Part shown: piece by piece, positions 1 to 9,277 of the stretch
Numbering within the stretch: position 1 is the stretch's first letter
Layout: each line of letters begins with the position of its first letter
Assembly (NCBI GenBank): GCA_018398585.1
Contig: JAGTTD010000001.1
Location: 2,501-66,500 of the forward strand
DNA: 64,000 bases
DNA from: Simmondsia chinensis
Taxonomy: Eukaryota > Streptophyta > Magnoliopsida > Caryophyllales > Simmondsiaceae
Reading direction: 5' to 3'
Translations under genes and position numbers: made by a program
Notes under the pieces: model-generated
What the model saw: the letters and a program-made list of their open reading frames with translations, nothing else
Database searches by the model: none
Told to the model about the DNA's origin: nothing

Positions 1-61
1 AGGAAGCAAACAAGCTGAAAAGCAAACACGGCAAAAGCCAACACAAAGAAACAAGAGTACA

Positions 62-3000
62 CTAAACATCAATCCCCCACTCTCGCAGAAGGTCAGCATG
101 GCGATGAGCATCGCGAAGGGAGGAGGCAGCAAGCAAACGACTCCGAACAATACCAGTAATCTCCTCGATCACTGCAGCAGAAGGCCTAGACTGACGCCTC
201 TGGATCCTCAGGTTCCGCTCATACCAAAGGATGTAGACAGACGCTGAAAGGCAGAGGCGGGCAACCGAGTGATCGACACCCCGTCCCCGGAGGTGACTAG
301 AGGCCCAGGTGAGGAGCTCGTTCCGCGGGAGAACGGGCCAGGAGATCAAAGAGCGGGCAGCAACTCTTCCCCAGACCGTAGCCGAGAAAGAGCAGGCAAA
401 GAAGAGGTGGCTGTGGGACTCATCCCCAGCACCACAAAGGACACAGACCGAAAGATCAGCACCACGAACTCTATGACGAACCATCCGATCCCGAGTCCAC
501 AGTCTCTCACAAGCAGCCAACCAAAGCACAAAGGAGTGCCTCGGAACATGCAACGGGAACCAGAGCAAGTGATGGACTGAGTCCTCAGCTCGCCGACTCC
601 GAATCATCTCCCAAGCAGACTTGGTGGTGAAAGTCCCCGAGGGGTGGCCCAACCAACGAACAAAATCTGCAACATCAACCCGAGGACTAAAGTCCACCAG
701 ATCCCAGATAGGAAGGAGCTCTGAGCGGCTCTGCGGGAACTGCCATCGACCCCCCTCAATAATATCAGCAACTCTAGCACGCCAGGGAAGACCAGTAGAT
801 GTCAGAATACGAGCAGAGAACCTCTCAGAGAGCCGACCGCATGGAAGCCAGAAGTCCGTCCATAAAGCCGTATCAAGGCCATCACCAATGACATGACGAA
901 AAGCACCCGAGGAGATCCCACGGAGCTGGAGAATGTGACGCCAACACCAAGAAGCCGACTTCGGAATGTGGATAGTCCAGAAGCTACGCCCCCGAAGCCG
1001 GTTCACCTGAACCCAGGCCGGCCACAACGAAGAGGGGTCGGTGAGAAGAACCCAGATGTGCTTCATGATCGAAGCCTGATTCCACTCCTCGAGACGCCGA
1101 ATCCCAAGACCTCCCTCCTTTCGAGGGTAGCACAAGTGCCGCCAGGCCACCTTCGCTCCACCACGGCTGAGCGAGGTGCCCCTCCAGAGAAAGGCAGCTA
1201 AGATAGACTCTATCCGACTCATAATAGCCTTCGGAAGCATGAAGACTGAGGACCAATAAACCTGGATAGAGAAGAGCACGGACCTGATAAGCTGTAAGCG
1301 GCCAGCATAAGAAAGGGAACGAGAAGTCCAGAGCCGAATACGCGAGAGGATGCGATCAATAAGCGGCTTGCAGTCAATAAACCGAAGCCGGGACGTGATG
1401 AGCGGCACTCCAAGATATCTCACAGGACAATGACCAATCGTGAAGCCCAGCGAGTCCACAATGGAGGACTCCGTAAGGGGGTCAATCCCAGCAAGAAAAA
1501 CCGTGCTCTTAGCTGAGTTCGAGACAAGGCCCGAGACGGCAGCAAAGCGATCCAAAGACTCCCGAATCACAGTCACACTGCCAAAATCTCCCCGACAGAA
1601 GATCATGAGGTCATCAGCAAAACAAAGGTGAGTGAGACGGGTCTGACGACATCCCGGGTGGAAACGGAAACGACGGTCAGTAGCCGCCTGACGAAGAATA
1701 CCTCGAAGACCCTCCATGGCTATGACAAACAGATAAGGGGAGAGAGGATCCCCCTGACGAATACCCCGGCCGGAGCCAAAAAATCCCTGAAGCTCGCCAT
1801 TGATGGCGACCGAGAACCGAGCGGTGGAAAGGCACTCACGGACCCAGCCCACCATGACCTCAGGAATACCCATGCATCTCATACCAGCCAAGATAAAGTC
1901 CCACCTGACAGTATCAAACGCCTTGCGAAAATCAACCTTCAGCGCACATCTAGAGGAGACACGACGATGATAATCTCTCATAAGCTCCTGCGTCATCATA
2001 ATACTGTCAGAAATACGGCGACCCGGGACAAAGGCAGTCTGAGAACTATGAACTAGCCCAGGAAGGACGCCCTTCAGCCTGTTAGCAATGATCTTCGTGA
2101 TGCACTTATAGACCACATTACAGCAGGAGATGGGACGGAAGTCAGCAAAGGTGGAGGGGCACTCCACCTTGGGAATCAAACTAATGCGGGTCGTGTTCAA
2201 GGCGCCTAGCATGCGCCCAGAGACGAAAAAAGAGCGAACTGCTCGCACCACATCAGCACCAACAATCTCCCAAGCCCTCTTGAAGAAGAGGGAGGAGTAG
2301 CCATCCGGACCAGGAGCACGATCATCACCGGTAGAAAACAAAGCATCCTTAATCTCGGCATCGGAAATCGGAAGGACAAGAGGGCGAGCCTGATCCTCAT
2401 CCAACCTACCCTCGAAAAAGTCAGAGACATCCTCCTGAAGGGGGCCACCAGGCTCAGAAAGAAGCTCCTGAAAAAAAGACACACCCGCTCGAGAAATCTC
2501 CTCCTCATCAAAGGTTCGAGACCCATCAGCACCCACAATAGAAACAATGCGGTTCCTCGACTGCCTGTGGAGAACCGATCTGTGGAAAAAACGGGTGCAC
2601 TGATCACCCAAAGAGAGCCACTGAATACGAGACTTCTGACGATAGAAAGCCTCCTCATCACGACAAAGCCTGGAATGCTCCCTCGAAAGCCGACGCTCCT
2701 CAGTCCTCAGATGAGTACTATCGGGGTCAACGTCAAGAGCCCTCTGACCTGTCACCCAAGCATCTCTGGCTGCCTCTACCCGAGCAGAGATATGGCTGAA
2801 GTGCCTGGTGTTAAGAGCTCGAAGTTCACCCTTCAGCTTTTTAAGCTTCTGGGTTAGCTGGAACATGGGAGAGCCATCAACACGCGAATCCCAAACACGG
2901 CGAACAGTCGGCAAAAAGTCCTCATGGTCGGCCCAAAAGTTAAAGAACTTAAAGGGGATGCGCCGAGAGCGGCGATCCCCAAGTCCTCTAACCACCAAAG

Positions 3001-3691
3001 CGCTGTGATCGGAAATATCAGTGCGGGGAAGAGCCTCCATAAGAGAAACAGGAAAGGAACGGAGCCAATCCTCACTCGCTACACACCAGTCAAGACATCG
3101 AAGGAGCATGTCATCACCCTCACCTCCTCGGGCCCAAGTAAAACGAAGGCCAGTAAAAGCAAGCGGGGAGAGTCCTGACTCAGAAAGACAATCCTGAAAG
3201 TCATCCATATGGCCCGGCCAGGAAGAGAAATCACCGGAACTATCACTGGGACGAAGAAAGGTGTTAAAATCTCCAAGGAGAAGCCAAGGGGTCCCTTGGA
3301 GGCTAACACAAGCACTCCTGATATAACTCCAGAGCTCACGACGAGGTCCCGGTTCGTTAAAACCATAGACAAAGGTGACAACGAAGCTACAATCCCTACG
3401 AGCATCCTGAACCCGACAAGAAATAAACTGGTCTCCCTCACTAACAAGAGAAACAGAAAAAATCCCCGGGTCCCAACAAACAATAAGACGACACCAAGAC
3501 CGCCTAACGCCAGCGAAAAGAGAGCACCAACCATCCATACAGCTAGAGACAGCGGACTCAACATCAGCAGGGTTAGTCTTTGTCTCGACGAGGCCAACCA
3601 AACCAAGAGAGTGGGAGCGAATCCACTCACGAACAGCACGGATGGAGGAGGGGTTGTTAAAACCCCGAACATTCCAAGAGCCAATCATCAT
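62..3691 (-). CDS. LINE-A ORF2: endonuclease-reverse transcriptase
   Basis: The 1209-residue product would nick target DNA and copy the LINE RNA into it. An AP-like endonuclease fills residues 1-235, with SWNVRGFN near the N-terminus, VETK at 35-38, GDFN at 140-143 and the terminal SDH motif at 227-229. The reverse transcriptase spans about 455-750: APGPDGYSS, FRPISCCN, motif A VDFRKAFD at 586-593, GIRQGDPLSPYLF, and catalytic FADD at 691-694. A zinc-binding zf-RVT region lies at about 1025-1110 (WFPLHVPRHSFVLWLA, then CVLCGAGDESHSHLFFAC). No RNase H domain is seen. The frame is open throughout and all catalytic blocks are present, so the enzyme may be functional. The start is the first methionine ahead of the conserved SWNVRG block, 24 bp after the ORF1 stop. 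Confidence 0.95.
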   Translation of the reverse strand: MMIGSWNVRGFNNPSSIRAVREWIRSHSLGLVGLVETKTNPADVESAVSSCMDGWCSLFAGVRRSWCRLIVCWDPGIFSVSLVSEGDQFISCRVQDARRDCSFVVTFVYGFNEPGPRRELWSYIRSACVSLQGTPWLLLGDFNTFLRPSDSSGDFSSWPGHMDDFQDCLSESGLSPLAFTGLRFTWARGGEGDDMLLRCLDWCVASEDWLRSFPVSLMEALPRTDISDHSALVVRGLGDRRSRRIPFKFFNFWADHEDFLPTVRRVWDSRVDGSPMFQLTQKLKKLKGELRALNTRHFSHISARVEAARDAWVTGQRALDVDPDSTHLRTEERRLSREHSRLCRDEEAFYRQKSRIQWLSLGDQCTRFFHRSVLHRQSRNRIVSIVGADGSRTFDEEEISRAGVSFFQELLSEPGGPLQEDVSDFFEGRLDEDQARPLVLPISDAEIKDALFSTGDDRAPGPDGYSSLFFKRAWEIVGADVVRAVRSFFVSGRMLGALNTTRISLIPKVECPSTFADFRPISCCNVVYKCITKIIANRLKGVLPGLVHSSQTAFVPGRRISDSIMMTQELMRDYHRRVSSRCALKVDFRKAFDTVRWDFILAGMRCMGIPEVMVGWVRECLSTARFSVAINGELQGFFGSGRGIRQGDPLSPYLFVIAMEGLRGILRQAATDRRFRFHPGCRQTRLTHLCFADDLMIFCRGDFGSVTVIRESLDRFAAVSGLVSNSAKSTVFLAGIDPLTESSIVDSLGFTIGHCPVRYLGVPLITSRLRFIDCKPLIDRILSRIRLWTSRSLSYAGRLQLIRSVLFSIQVYWSSVFMLPKAIMSRIESILAAFLWRGTSLSRGGAKVAWRHLCYPRKEGGLGIRRLEEWNQASIMKHIWVLLTDPSSLWPAWVQVNRLRGRSFWTIHIPKSASWCWRHILQLRGISSGAFRHVIGDGLDTALWTDFWLPCGRLSERFSARILTSTGLPWRARVADIIEGGRWQFPQSRSELLPIWDLVDFSPRVDVADFVRWLGHPSGTFTTKSAWEMIRSRRAEDSVHHLLWFPLHVPRHSFVLWLAACERLWTRDRMVRHRVRGADLSVCVLCGAGDESHSHLFFACSFSATVWGRVAARSLISWPVLPRNELLTWASSHLRGRGVDHSVARLCLSASVYILWYERNLRIQRRQSRPSAAVIEEITGIVRSRLLAASSLRDAHRHADLLREWGIDV

Positions 3692-3715
3692 AGAAAAATG
3701 ATGAGAAAGAAAGGT

Positions 3716-5506
3716 CTATCTACGACCACCACGAGCCCGAGAGCTGGCTCGAGTCGCACGACGCTCCGCTGGAGGGTGACGACCAGCGTCGTCGCGATCA
3801 GGAGACAAACTCTCAAAACGGTTCGGCGAAACGAAGCTGGGCACGCTTGCCTCCCCATTCAAGGTACAGAGCACGGGCTCAAGGGAGGAAACACACGGGG
3901 CCTCAATAACCCCGTCAGGGACAATAGCACGGCTCAAATCCTCGGATACTTGAGAAGATGAATCGGCTGAAGAACAAAGATCGGAGAGACCCAAGCTATC
4001 CCCAACAAAAGAAGGAAGCGATCCAGAGTGAGCAACATGGGTAGCCGAAGAACCAGAGAGGGCGACTAAGGAGCGTCGTGACCCAGTTGGGGCCACCGTT
4101 TTGAAAGGGCCTCGCACAGCCCCTCCCCCACTCCCCATGGCCGGATCCCGAGGGGTCACAGCCGCCCCCACCCGAGATGAAGGTGAGGACCCGCTAAGAG
4201 AAGGAGAACCCGAACCCACAACAGGACTCGAAAAAACTCCCCCGCCTCCCTGGGCCGAACTCAAAACGGGTCCGGACCCAAACGCCAGGCCCGGACTGGG
4301 CTGAACAGGGGGCAGAGAACCCCCTGAAACAGGACTCAAACCGGGAAGCCCAGCGTCAATGGGACGCTGGGCCGCAACCTCACCCGGGCCCAAATGGCTC
4401 GGGCTCACCCGAGGCCCAACAGAGGCGCCCGCTTGGGCATCCTCAACAGCAGCGTGGTCCAGGCCCACAGCCCCAATTTGGGCCTCAACAACAGCAGCGG
4501 CTTCGGGCCCAGCTCGGCCCGCATCAACAGCAGCAGCAGCGGGCACAAAGGCCCGGTCACCCGCAACCACTTCAAGATCCGGCCCAACCTCAGCACCACC
4601 AGCATCACCACCGGGCACCTCCTTGCCCCCACCGGCGTTCCTATTTTTCTTTTTCTTTTTTTTCCTTTTCCTGACAACCGGAACCCATTTTTTTGTAGGA
4701 TTCTCAATAGGAGGGGTAACAACGTTCGAGGTAGGACAAGTATGGCCAAAAACCCCGCATTTTTGACACACTTTGGGAAGACCCTCATACTTAACACTGA
4801 CCGAAAATCGAGAACCATTATATTCAACAAATAATTTCTTGGCCGGCTCAACCTTAGGTTCAATTTCGACACACACCCTAGCATACTTCATCATAGTTCC
4901 ATCCAGGGTAGCTTTGTCCATGTAGAGCGGCCTCCCGGCCCCACTAGCAATGTTACTAAGCGCCCCCTCCGTCCACATCGACACCGGAATGCCATGTAGT
5001 TGAACCCATATTGGAAGTTTTGTAACGTTATGCGAAGGGACAAAATTATCACTCCAACGGTTAAGAGAGAGAAAGTGACCCTTGATGTACCAAGGGCCAC
5101 CACGAAGCACATGCTCGGATGCCGCCAAAGATTTGAAGCGAAAAAAATAAGCATCCCCATCAGAGATAACACATTCCAGACCCTTAGATCCCCAAAGCAT
5201 ATTGGCAATCGCAACACACCGAGAGTAAGCTACCCTACCGCCAATAATATGACCAACTAAGCAGCGGTTCCATTTTTCACGACCCGAGGCAACATCATCA
5301 TCAGTTATTGTAGTTACAATCTCGCCATTAACAAGTTTAGGTTGAGTGAAATGTAAAACACCCTCCCGGGGAGGCGCACGGACAGTATCGGCCCACGAAG
5401 CACCCGAACCACCCGAACCACCGCAAGCACCGGATGCACCGGCTTCCAAGGGGCTTGCGGCCTCCAAACCACCCCGAGACGTCACCGGAGGACACGCCTC
5501 AGCCAT
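3716..5506 (-). CDS. LINE-A ORF1: DUF4283-type RNA-binding protein
   Basis: This ORF1 protein should coat LINE RNA. The frame is open from 5635, but I place the start at the methionine at 5506 (MAEACPP), because the homologous ORF1 of LINE-C begins with MAENGG at the same place. A DUF4283-like fold follows (WNRCLVGHIIGGRVAY, then FRFKSLAASEHVLRGGPWYI and LPIWVQLHGIPVSMW). Next comes a zinc-knuckle-like CQKCGVFGHTC, with the histidine-to-cysteine spacing shorter than in the canonical knuckle. A basic lysine run follows (RKRKKKKKKNRN). The rest is a long low-complexity linker rich in Gly, Pro, Ala and Ser with an arginine-rich C-terminus. The product has 596 residues from this start and its frame is intact. 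Confidence 0.88.
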   Translation of the reverse strand: MAEACPPVTSRGGLEAASPLEAGASGACGGSGGSGASWADTVRAPPREGVLHFTQPKLVNGEIVTTITDDDVASGREKWNRCLVGHIIGGRVAYSRCVAIANMLWGSKGLECVISDGDAYFFRFKSLAASEHVLRGGPWYIKGHFLSLNRWSDNFVPSHNVTKLPIWVQLHGIPVSMWTEGALSNIASGAGRPLYMDKATLDGTMMKYARVCVEIEPKVEPAKKLFVEYNGSRFSVSVKYEGLPKVCQKCGVFGHTCPTSNVVTPPIENPTKKWVPVVRKRKKKKKKNRNAGGGKEVPGGDAGGAEVGPDLEVVAGDRAFVPAAAAVDAGRAGPEAAAVVEAQIGAVGLDHAAVEDAQAGASVGPRVSPSHLGPGEVAAQRPIDAGLPGLSPVSGGSLPPVQPSPGLAFGSGPVLSSAQGGGGVFSSPVVGSGSPSLSGSSPSSRVGAAVTPRDPAMGSGGGAVRGPFKTVAPTGSRRSLVALSGSSATHVAHSGSLPSFVGDSLGLSDLCSSADSSSQVSEDLSRAIVPDGVIEAPCVSSLEPVLCTLNGEASVPSFVSPNRFESLSPDRDDAGRHPPAERRATRASSRARGGRR

Positions 5507-6095
5507 GGCGCGACCAGACCCACGACCTGACCCACGAAAATCCAGGAAAAAAGACCCCAAATTAGGAAGAGGGTTAGGGCGGCCGCCGCGCGCCGCCACC
5601 CACACCACCACCTGGTCAAGACGACCACCAGGCACCGGCGAACCACCAGGGAGGAGAAAACGAAGGAAACTTACAGTAGAAGCGTCGAAATCTGAGGAGA
5701 GAGAGAGTCGGGCGAGCGAGAAACGCCAGGGGAGAGAAGTGGACCGTACGCCGGCGTTGCGCCACCAATGGCCACCGGACCACCGCCAAAAGATCGATCA
5801 GGGAGAGGCGAGTCGACTGGGAGCAGTCACCGGTGATGGGCTGCCGGAATGGAAGCCCTGAAACGTCCTACGTCGAAACCAGCGAAACCGCAACCCTGTC
5901 ACCCTCTCTCACTATTTTCACCCTCGACGGCCACCGGAAACCGCCAGTGATCACCACCACCAGGAAGTGGAGGCGACGGCGAATCGAATGCCACCGGACC
6001 AGCCCTCGTCCGACCACGCACGCGCCGTCACGCGCCTGCCCTAGTCTGACGCGACCCAAATCGCCCAAATCGCCCTGATTTCGCCCGAGAACACT
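5507..6095 (-). promoter_or_regulatory. 5' UTR / presumed internal promoter region of LINE-A
   Basis: This GC-rich leader is clearly homologous to the leader of LINE-C at 11231-12016. A GTAAGTTTCC string (sense strand) near 5660-5675 is kept in both copies and looks like a splice donor. No acceptor could be fixed. L1-type elements carry their promoter inside the 5' UTR; that role is inferred here, not seen. Confidence 0.5.
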
Positions 6096-6795
6096 GTTGC
6101 GGCCCCTAAACCCTAAACCCTAAACCCTAAAACCCTAAAACCCTAAAACCCTAAACCCTAAAACCCTAAAACCCTAACCCCTAACCCCTAAACCCTAAAA
6201 CCCTAAAACCCTAAAACCCTAAACCCTAAACCCTAAACCCTAAACCCCTAAACCCCTAAACCCTAAACCCTAAACCCTAACCCCTAAACCCCTAAACCCC
6301 TAAACCCCAAACCCCTAAACCCGAAACCCGAAACCCGAAACCCGAAACCCTAAACCCCTAAACCCCTAAAACCCTAAAACCCTAAACCCTAAACCCCTAA
6401 ACCCTAAACCCTTAAACCCTTAAACCCTAAACCCTAAACCCTAAAACCCTTAAACCCTAAACCCTAAACCCTAAAACCCTAAACCCTAAAACCCTAAAAC
6501 CCTAAACCCTAAACCCTAAACCCTAAAACCCTAAACCCTAAAACCCTAAACCCCTAAACCCTAAACCCTAAACCCCTAAACCCTAAACCCTAAAACCCTA
6601 AAACCCTAAACCCTAACCCCTAAAACCCTAAACCCCTAAACCCTCAACCCTAAACCCTCAACCCTAAAACCCCAAACCCCTAAACCCTAAACCCTAAAAC
6701 CCCAATCCCCTAAACCCTAAACCCTCAACCCTAAAACCCCAATCCCCTAAACCCTAAACCCTAAAACCCCAATCCCCTAAACCCTAAACCAAAAC
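6096..6795. repeat. Telomeric-type repeat tract T1, (CCCTAAA)n and variants
   Basis: About 700 bp of CCCTAAA, CCCTAAAA, CCCCTAAA and CCCTTAAA units, all with the C-rich strand on top. A patch of CCCGAAA units lies at about 6320-6350. The last 120 bp form a higher-order repeat of about 30-35 bp marked by the CCCCAATCCCCTAAA variant. The unit matches the standard plant telomere repeat TTTAGGG read on the minus strand. The heterogeneity points to decayed or telomere-proximal repeat rather than freshly made telomere. Confidence 0.97.
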
Positions 6796-9230
6796 AACGA
6801 AATCAAAAGCCAACACGGCCAAACAAGGAACAAGGCCAAAAAGCGAAAACAAAGCTAGCGCTCAATCCCCCACTCCTGCAAGAGCTGTGAGTGACGATGA
6901 GCACCGCGAAGCGTAGGGGCAGCAATGAGACGGCTGCGAACCAATCCTGTGATCTCCTCAGTGACGACTGTAGAAGGCCTGGACTGGGAGCGCTGGATCC
7001 ACAGGTTACGCTCGTACCAGAGGATGTAAACCGTCGCTGAAAGACAAAGGCGGGCAAGGATCCGATCAACCCCGCCACCACGGAGCCTGGAAGCAGCCCA
7101 CTGAACCAGCTCATGCCAAGGAAGCAAAGGCCAGGCGAAAGAGGTGCGAGAAGACACCCTGGACCAGACAGTAGCAGAGAAGCTGCAGTTGAAGAAGAGG
7201 TGGCTGTGCGACTCATCATCAGACCCACATAACACACAAGTAGCCCGAACATCCTGCACTCGATGTCTCAGCAGTCTATCAAACGTCCAAAGCCGCTCAC
7301 AAGAGGCAAGCCAGAGGATAAAGGAGTGCCTCGGTATATGCATCTGGAACCAGAGGAGATGGTGGATGGAGTCCTCCTCCCTCCGACTACGGATCATCTC
7401 CTAAGCCGACCTGGTGGAGAAGACCCTAGACGGGTCGCCCATCCACCGAACGCTATCAGCTACCCCCAGTCGGGGCCTGAAATTGACAGAATCCCAGATA
7501 GGTAACAGCCCAGCGATATCCTGTGGGAAGCGCCACTGATCACCCTGAATAATGTCAGAAACATGAGAGCCCAGACGATGACCAGTGGAGTGAAGGTAGC
7601 GGAATGTAAACCGCCCCTCTAAACGACCGCACGACAACCAGTAATCAGACCACAGCGCTGTATCACCGCCGTCACCAATAATGTGCCGAAAGGCCCCGGC
7701 ACACAACGACCTAACATCCATGATACTCCTTCACGACCATGGAATCGAGCCTCGAGGCTGAATATCCCAGAAAGACTTCCCCTGGAGTCGGTTGGCATGG
7801 ATCCACCGAGGCCAGAGAGAATCACGATCAGTCAGAAGAACCCAGATATGCTTCATGAGAGAAGCCCGGTTCCACTCACGCAAACGTCGAATCCCAAGAC
7901 CACCCTCCCTACGGGGATAACAGAGATGCGACCAGGCGACCTTGGCCCTGCCCGGGCCCAAAGAAGTGCCCTTCCACAGGAAGGCAGCTAGAGTCGACTC
8001 AATCTTCTGGATCATCAGCTTCGGAAGGATGAAGACAGATGACCAGAAGACCTGGATAGAAAGCAGAACCGATCGGATGAGCTGCAAACGGCCGGCATAA
8101 GATAAAGAACGGGATGTCCAGAGCTGAATGCGTGCTAGGATGCGATCTAATAAAGGCTTGCAGTCCATGAACTGAAGCCTCGTCGTGATGAGCGGCACCC
8201 CCAAATATCTGACCGAGCACTGCCCCAATCTGAACCCCAAGATGTCAAGGATAAACTGTCGAAGCTCAGGCTCAACCCCGGTAATGAAGACGGTGCTCTT
8301 TGCTGCGTTCGAGGACAACCCCGAAAGTGCAGCAAAGCGATCTAATGCCTCCCGAATAACCGAAACACTACCCTCATCAGCCTCACTGAAAATCATAAGG
8401 TCATCTGCAAAGCATAAGTGAGTAAGGCTGGTACTCTGGCAGCGAGGATGAAAGCGAAACCTCGGATCAGAAGAAGCACGGCGCAGCAAACCCCGTAAGC
8501 CCTCCATGGCAATAACAAAAAGGTAGGGTGAGAGAGGGTCTCCCTGCCTGATACCCCTGCTCGTGCCAAAGAACCCCTGAAGCTCGCCATTAATGGCGAC
8601 TGAAAATCTGGCTGTGGAAAGGCACTCCCGCACCTATCGAATCATAACCTCAGGAATACCCATAGACCGCATAGCAGTAAGAATGAACTCCCAGAGCACA
8701 TCGAGGCGATGGCTTCTGAAGCTGATAATCGCGTAGAAGCTCCTGAGCCAACATAATACTGTCAGATATCCTCCGGCCAGGCACAAAAGCGGACTGCGAG
8801 TCATCAATGAGGTAAGAAAGAACCCCTTTCAACCTGTTCGCAATGATCTTAGTGATACACTTATAGATCACATTGCAACAGGAGATCGGGCGATAGTCAG
8901 CGAAGGTGGAAGGGTTTTCCACCTTCGGAATCAAGCTGATACGAGTAGTATTCAGAGCGCCAAGCATGCGCCCTGACTGAAAGAAAGACCGGACAGCTCG
9001 AATAACGTCACGCCCCACCACATCCCATGCCCTCTTAAAGAAGAGGGAGGTGTAACCATCAGGGCCGGGGCGCCTTATCATCACCAGTGGAGAACAAAGC
9101 ATCTCGCACCTCAATATCAGTAACCGGTAGGGTAAGAGGTCTAGCCTGATCCTCAGATAGCCGGGTCTGAAAGAGCTCCGAAATATCCTCACGAAGCGGC
9201 CCACTCGGCTCTGTCAATTAGCCGTGGAAC
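6796..9230 (-). mobile_element. LINE-B, 5'-truncated LINE copy in telomeric repeat
   Basis: This minus-strand copy of the same LINE group as A is flanked on both sides by CCCTAAA repeats. It starts inside ORF2, at about the position of residue 410 of LINE-A ORF2, and runs to a short 3' UTR at 6796-6854. That UTR shares the 'aaaagccaacac' string with the LINE-A 3' UTR. No A-tail is visible at the 3' junction. 5' truncation is typical of target-primed reverse transcription. Confidence 0.93.
6855..9226 (-). pseudogene. LINE-B ORF2 pseudogene (RT and zf-RVT part)
   Basis: Homology to LINE-A ORF2 runs through several frames: 9204-8650, 8633-7731, 7721-7401 and 7397-6855. It begins at the region before the reverse transcriptase and keeps SLIPKVENPSTFADYRPISC, GIRQGDPLSPYLF and FADD. 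The C-terminal zf-RVT is also kept (WFQMHIPRHSFILWLA, CVLCGSDDESHSHLFF). The endonuclease is absent. A deletion near 8697 joins RCAL directly to the EFILTAM-like segment and removes the motif A block with its catalytic aspartates. A stop codon at about 8637-8639 replaces a conserved tryptophan. The copy cannot encode an active enzyme. Confidence 0.92.
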
Positions 9231-9277
9231 CTAAACCCTAAACCCTAACCCTAAACCCCTAACCCTAAACCCTAAAC
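9230..9277. repeat. Telomeric-type repeat tract T2
   Basis: About 48 bp of CCCTAAA/CCCTAA units, C-rich strand on top, lies exactly between the truncated 5' end of LINE-B and the A-tail (seen as T7) of LINE-C. Confidence 0.93.

Larger units (their letters stand above)
1..6095 (-). mobile_element. LINE-A, L1-type non-LTR retrotransposon, nearly complete
   Basis: Two long ORFs in series on the minus strand (ORF1 then ORF2, 24 bp apart) are preceded by a GC-rich 5' UTR and followed by the start of a 3' UTR that leaves the window at base 1. The 5' end lies near 6095, where a 'gttgcggc' end meets CCCTAAA repeats. LINE-C ends its 5' UTR at almost the same sequence (gtggcggc), so A is probably full length at its 5' end. 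The long open ORFs suggest a young copy. Its A-tail and any target-site duplication are outside the window. Confidence 0.93.

Noticed and set aside
269..580. Plus-strand open frames opposite the LINE ORFs
   Set aside because: Shadows of the GC-rich minus-strand ORF1 and ORF2; no domain or initiation context.
6096..6795. Active chromosome end inside the window
   Set aside because: The tract is flanked by LINE sequence on both sides and is heterogeneous, so it is internal in this molecule.
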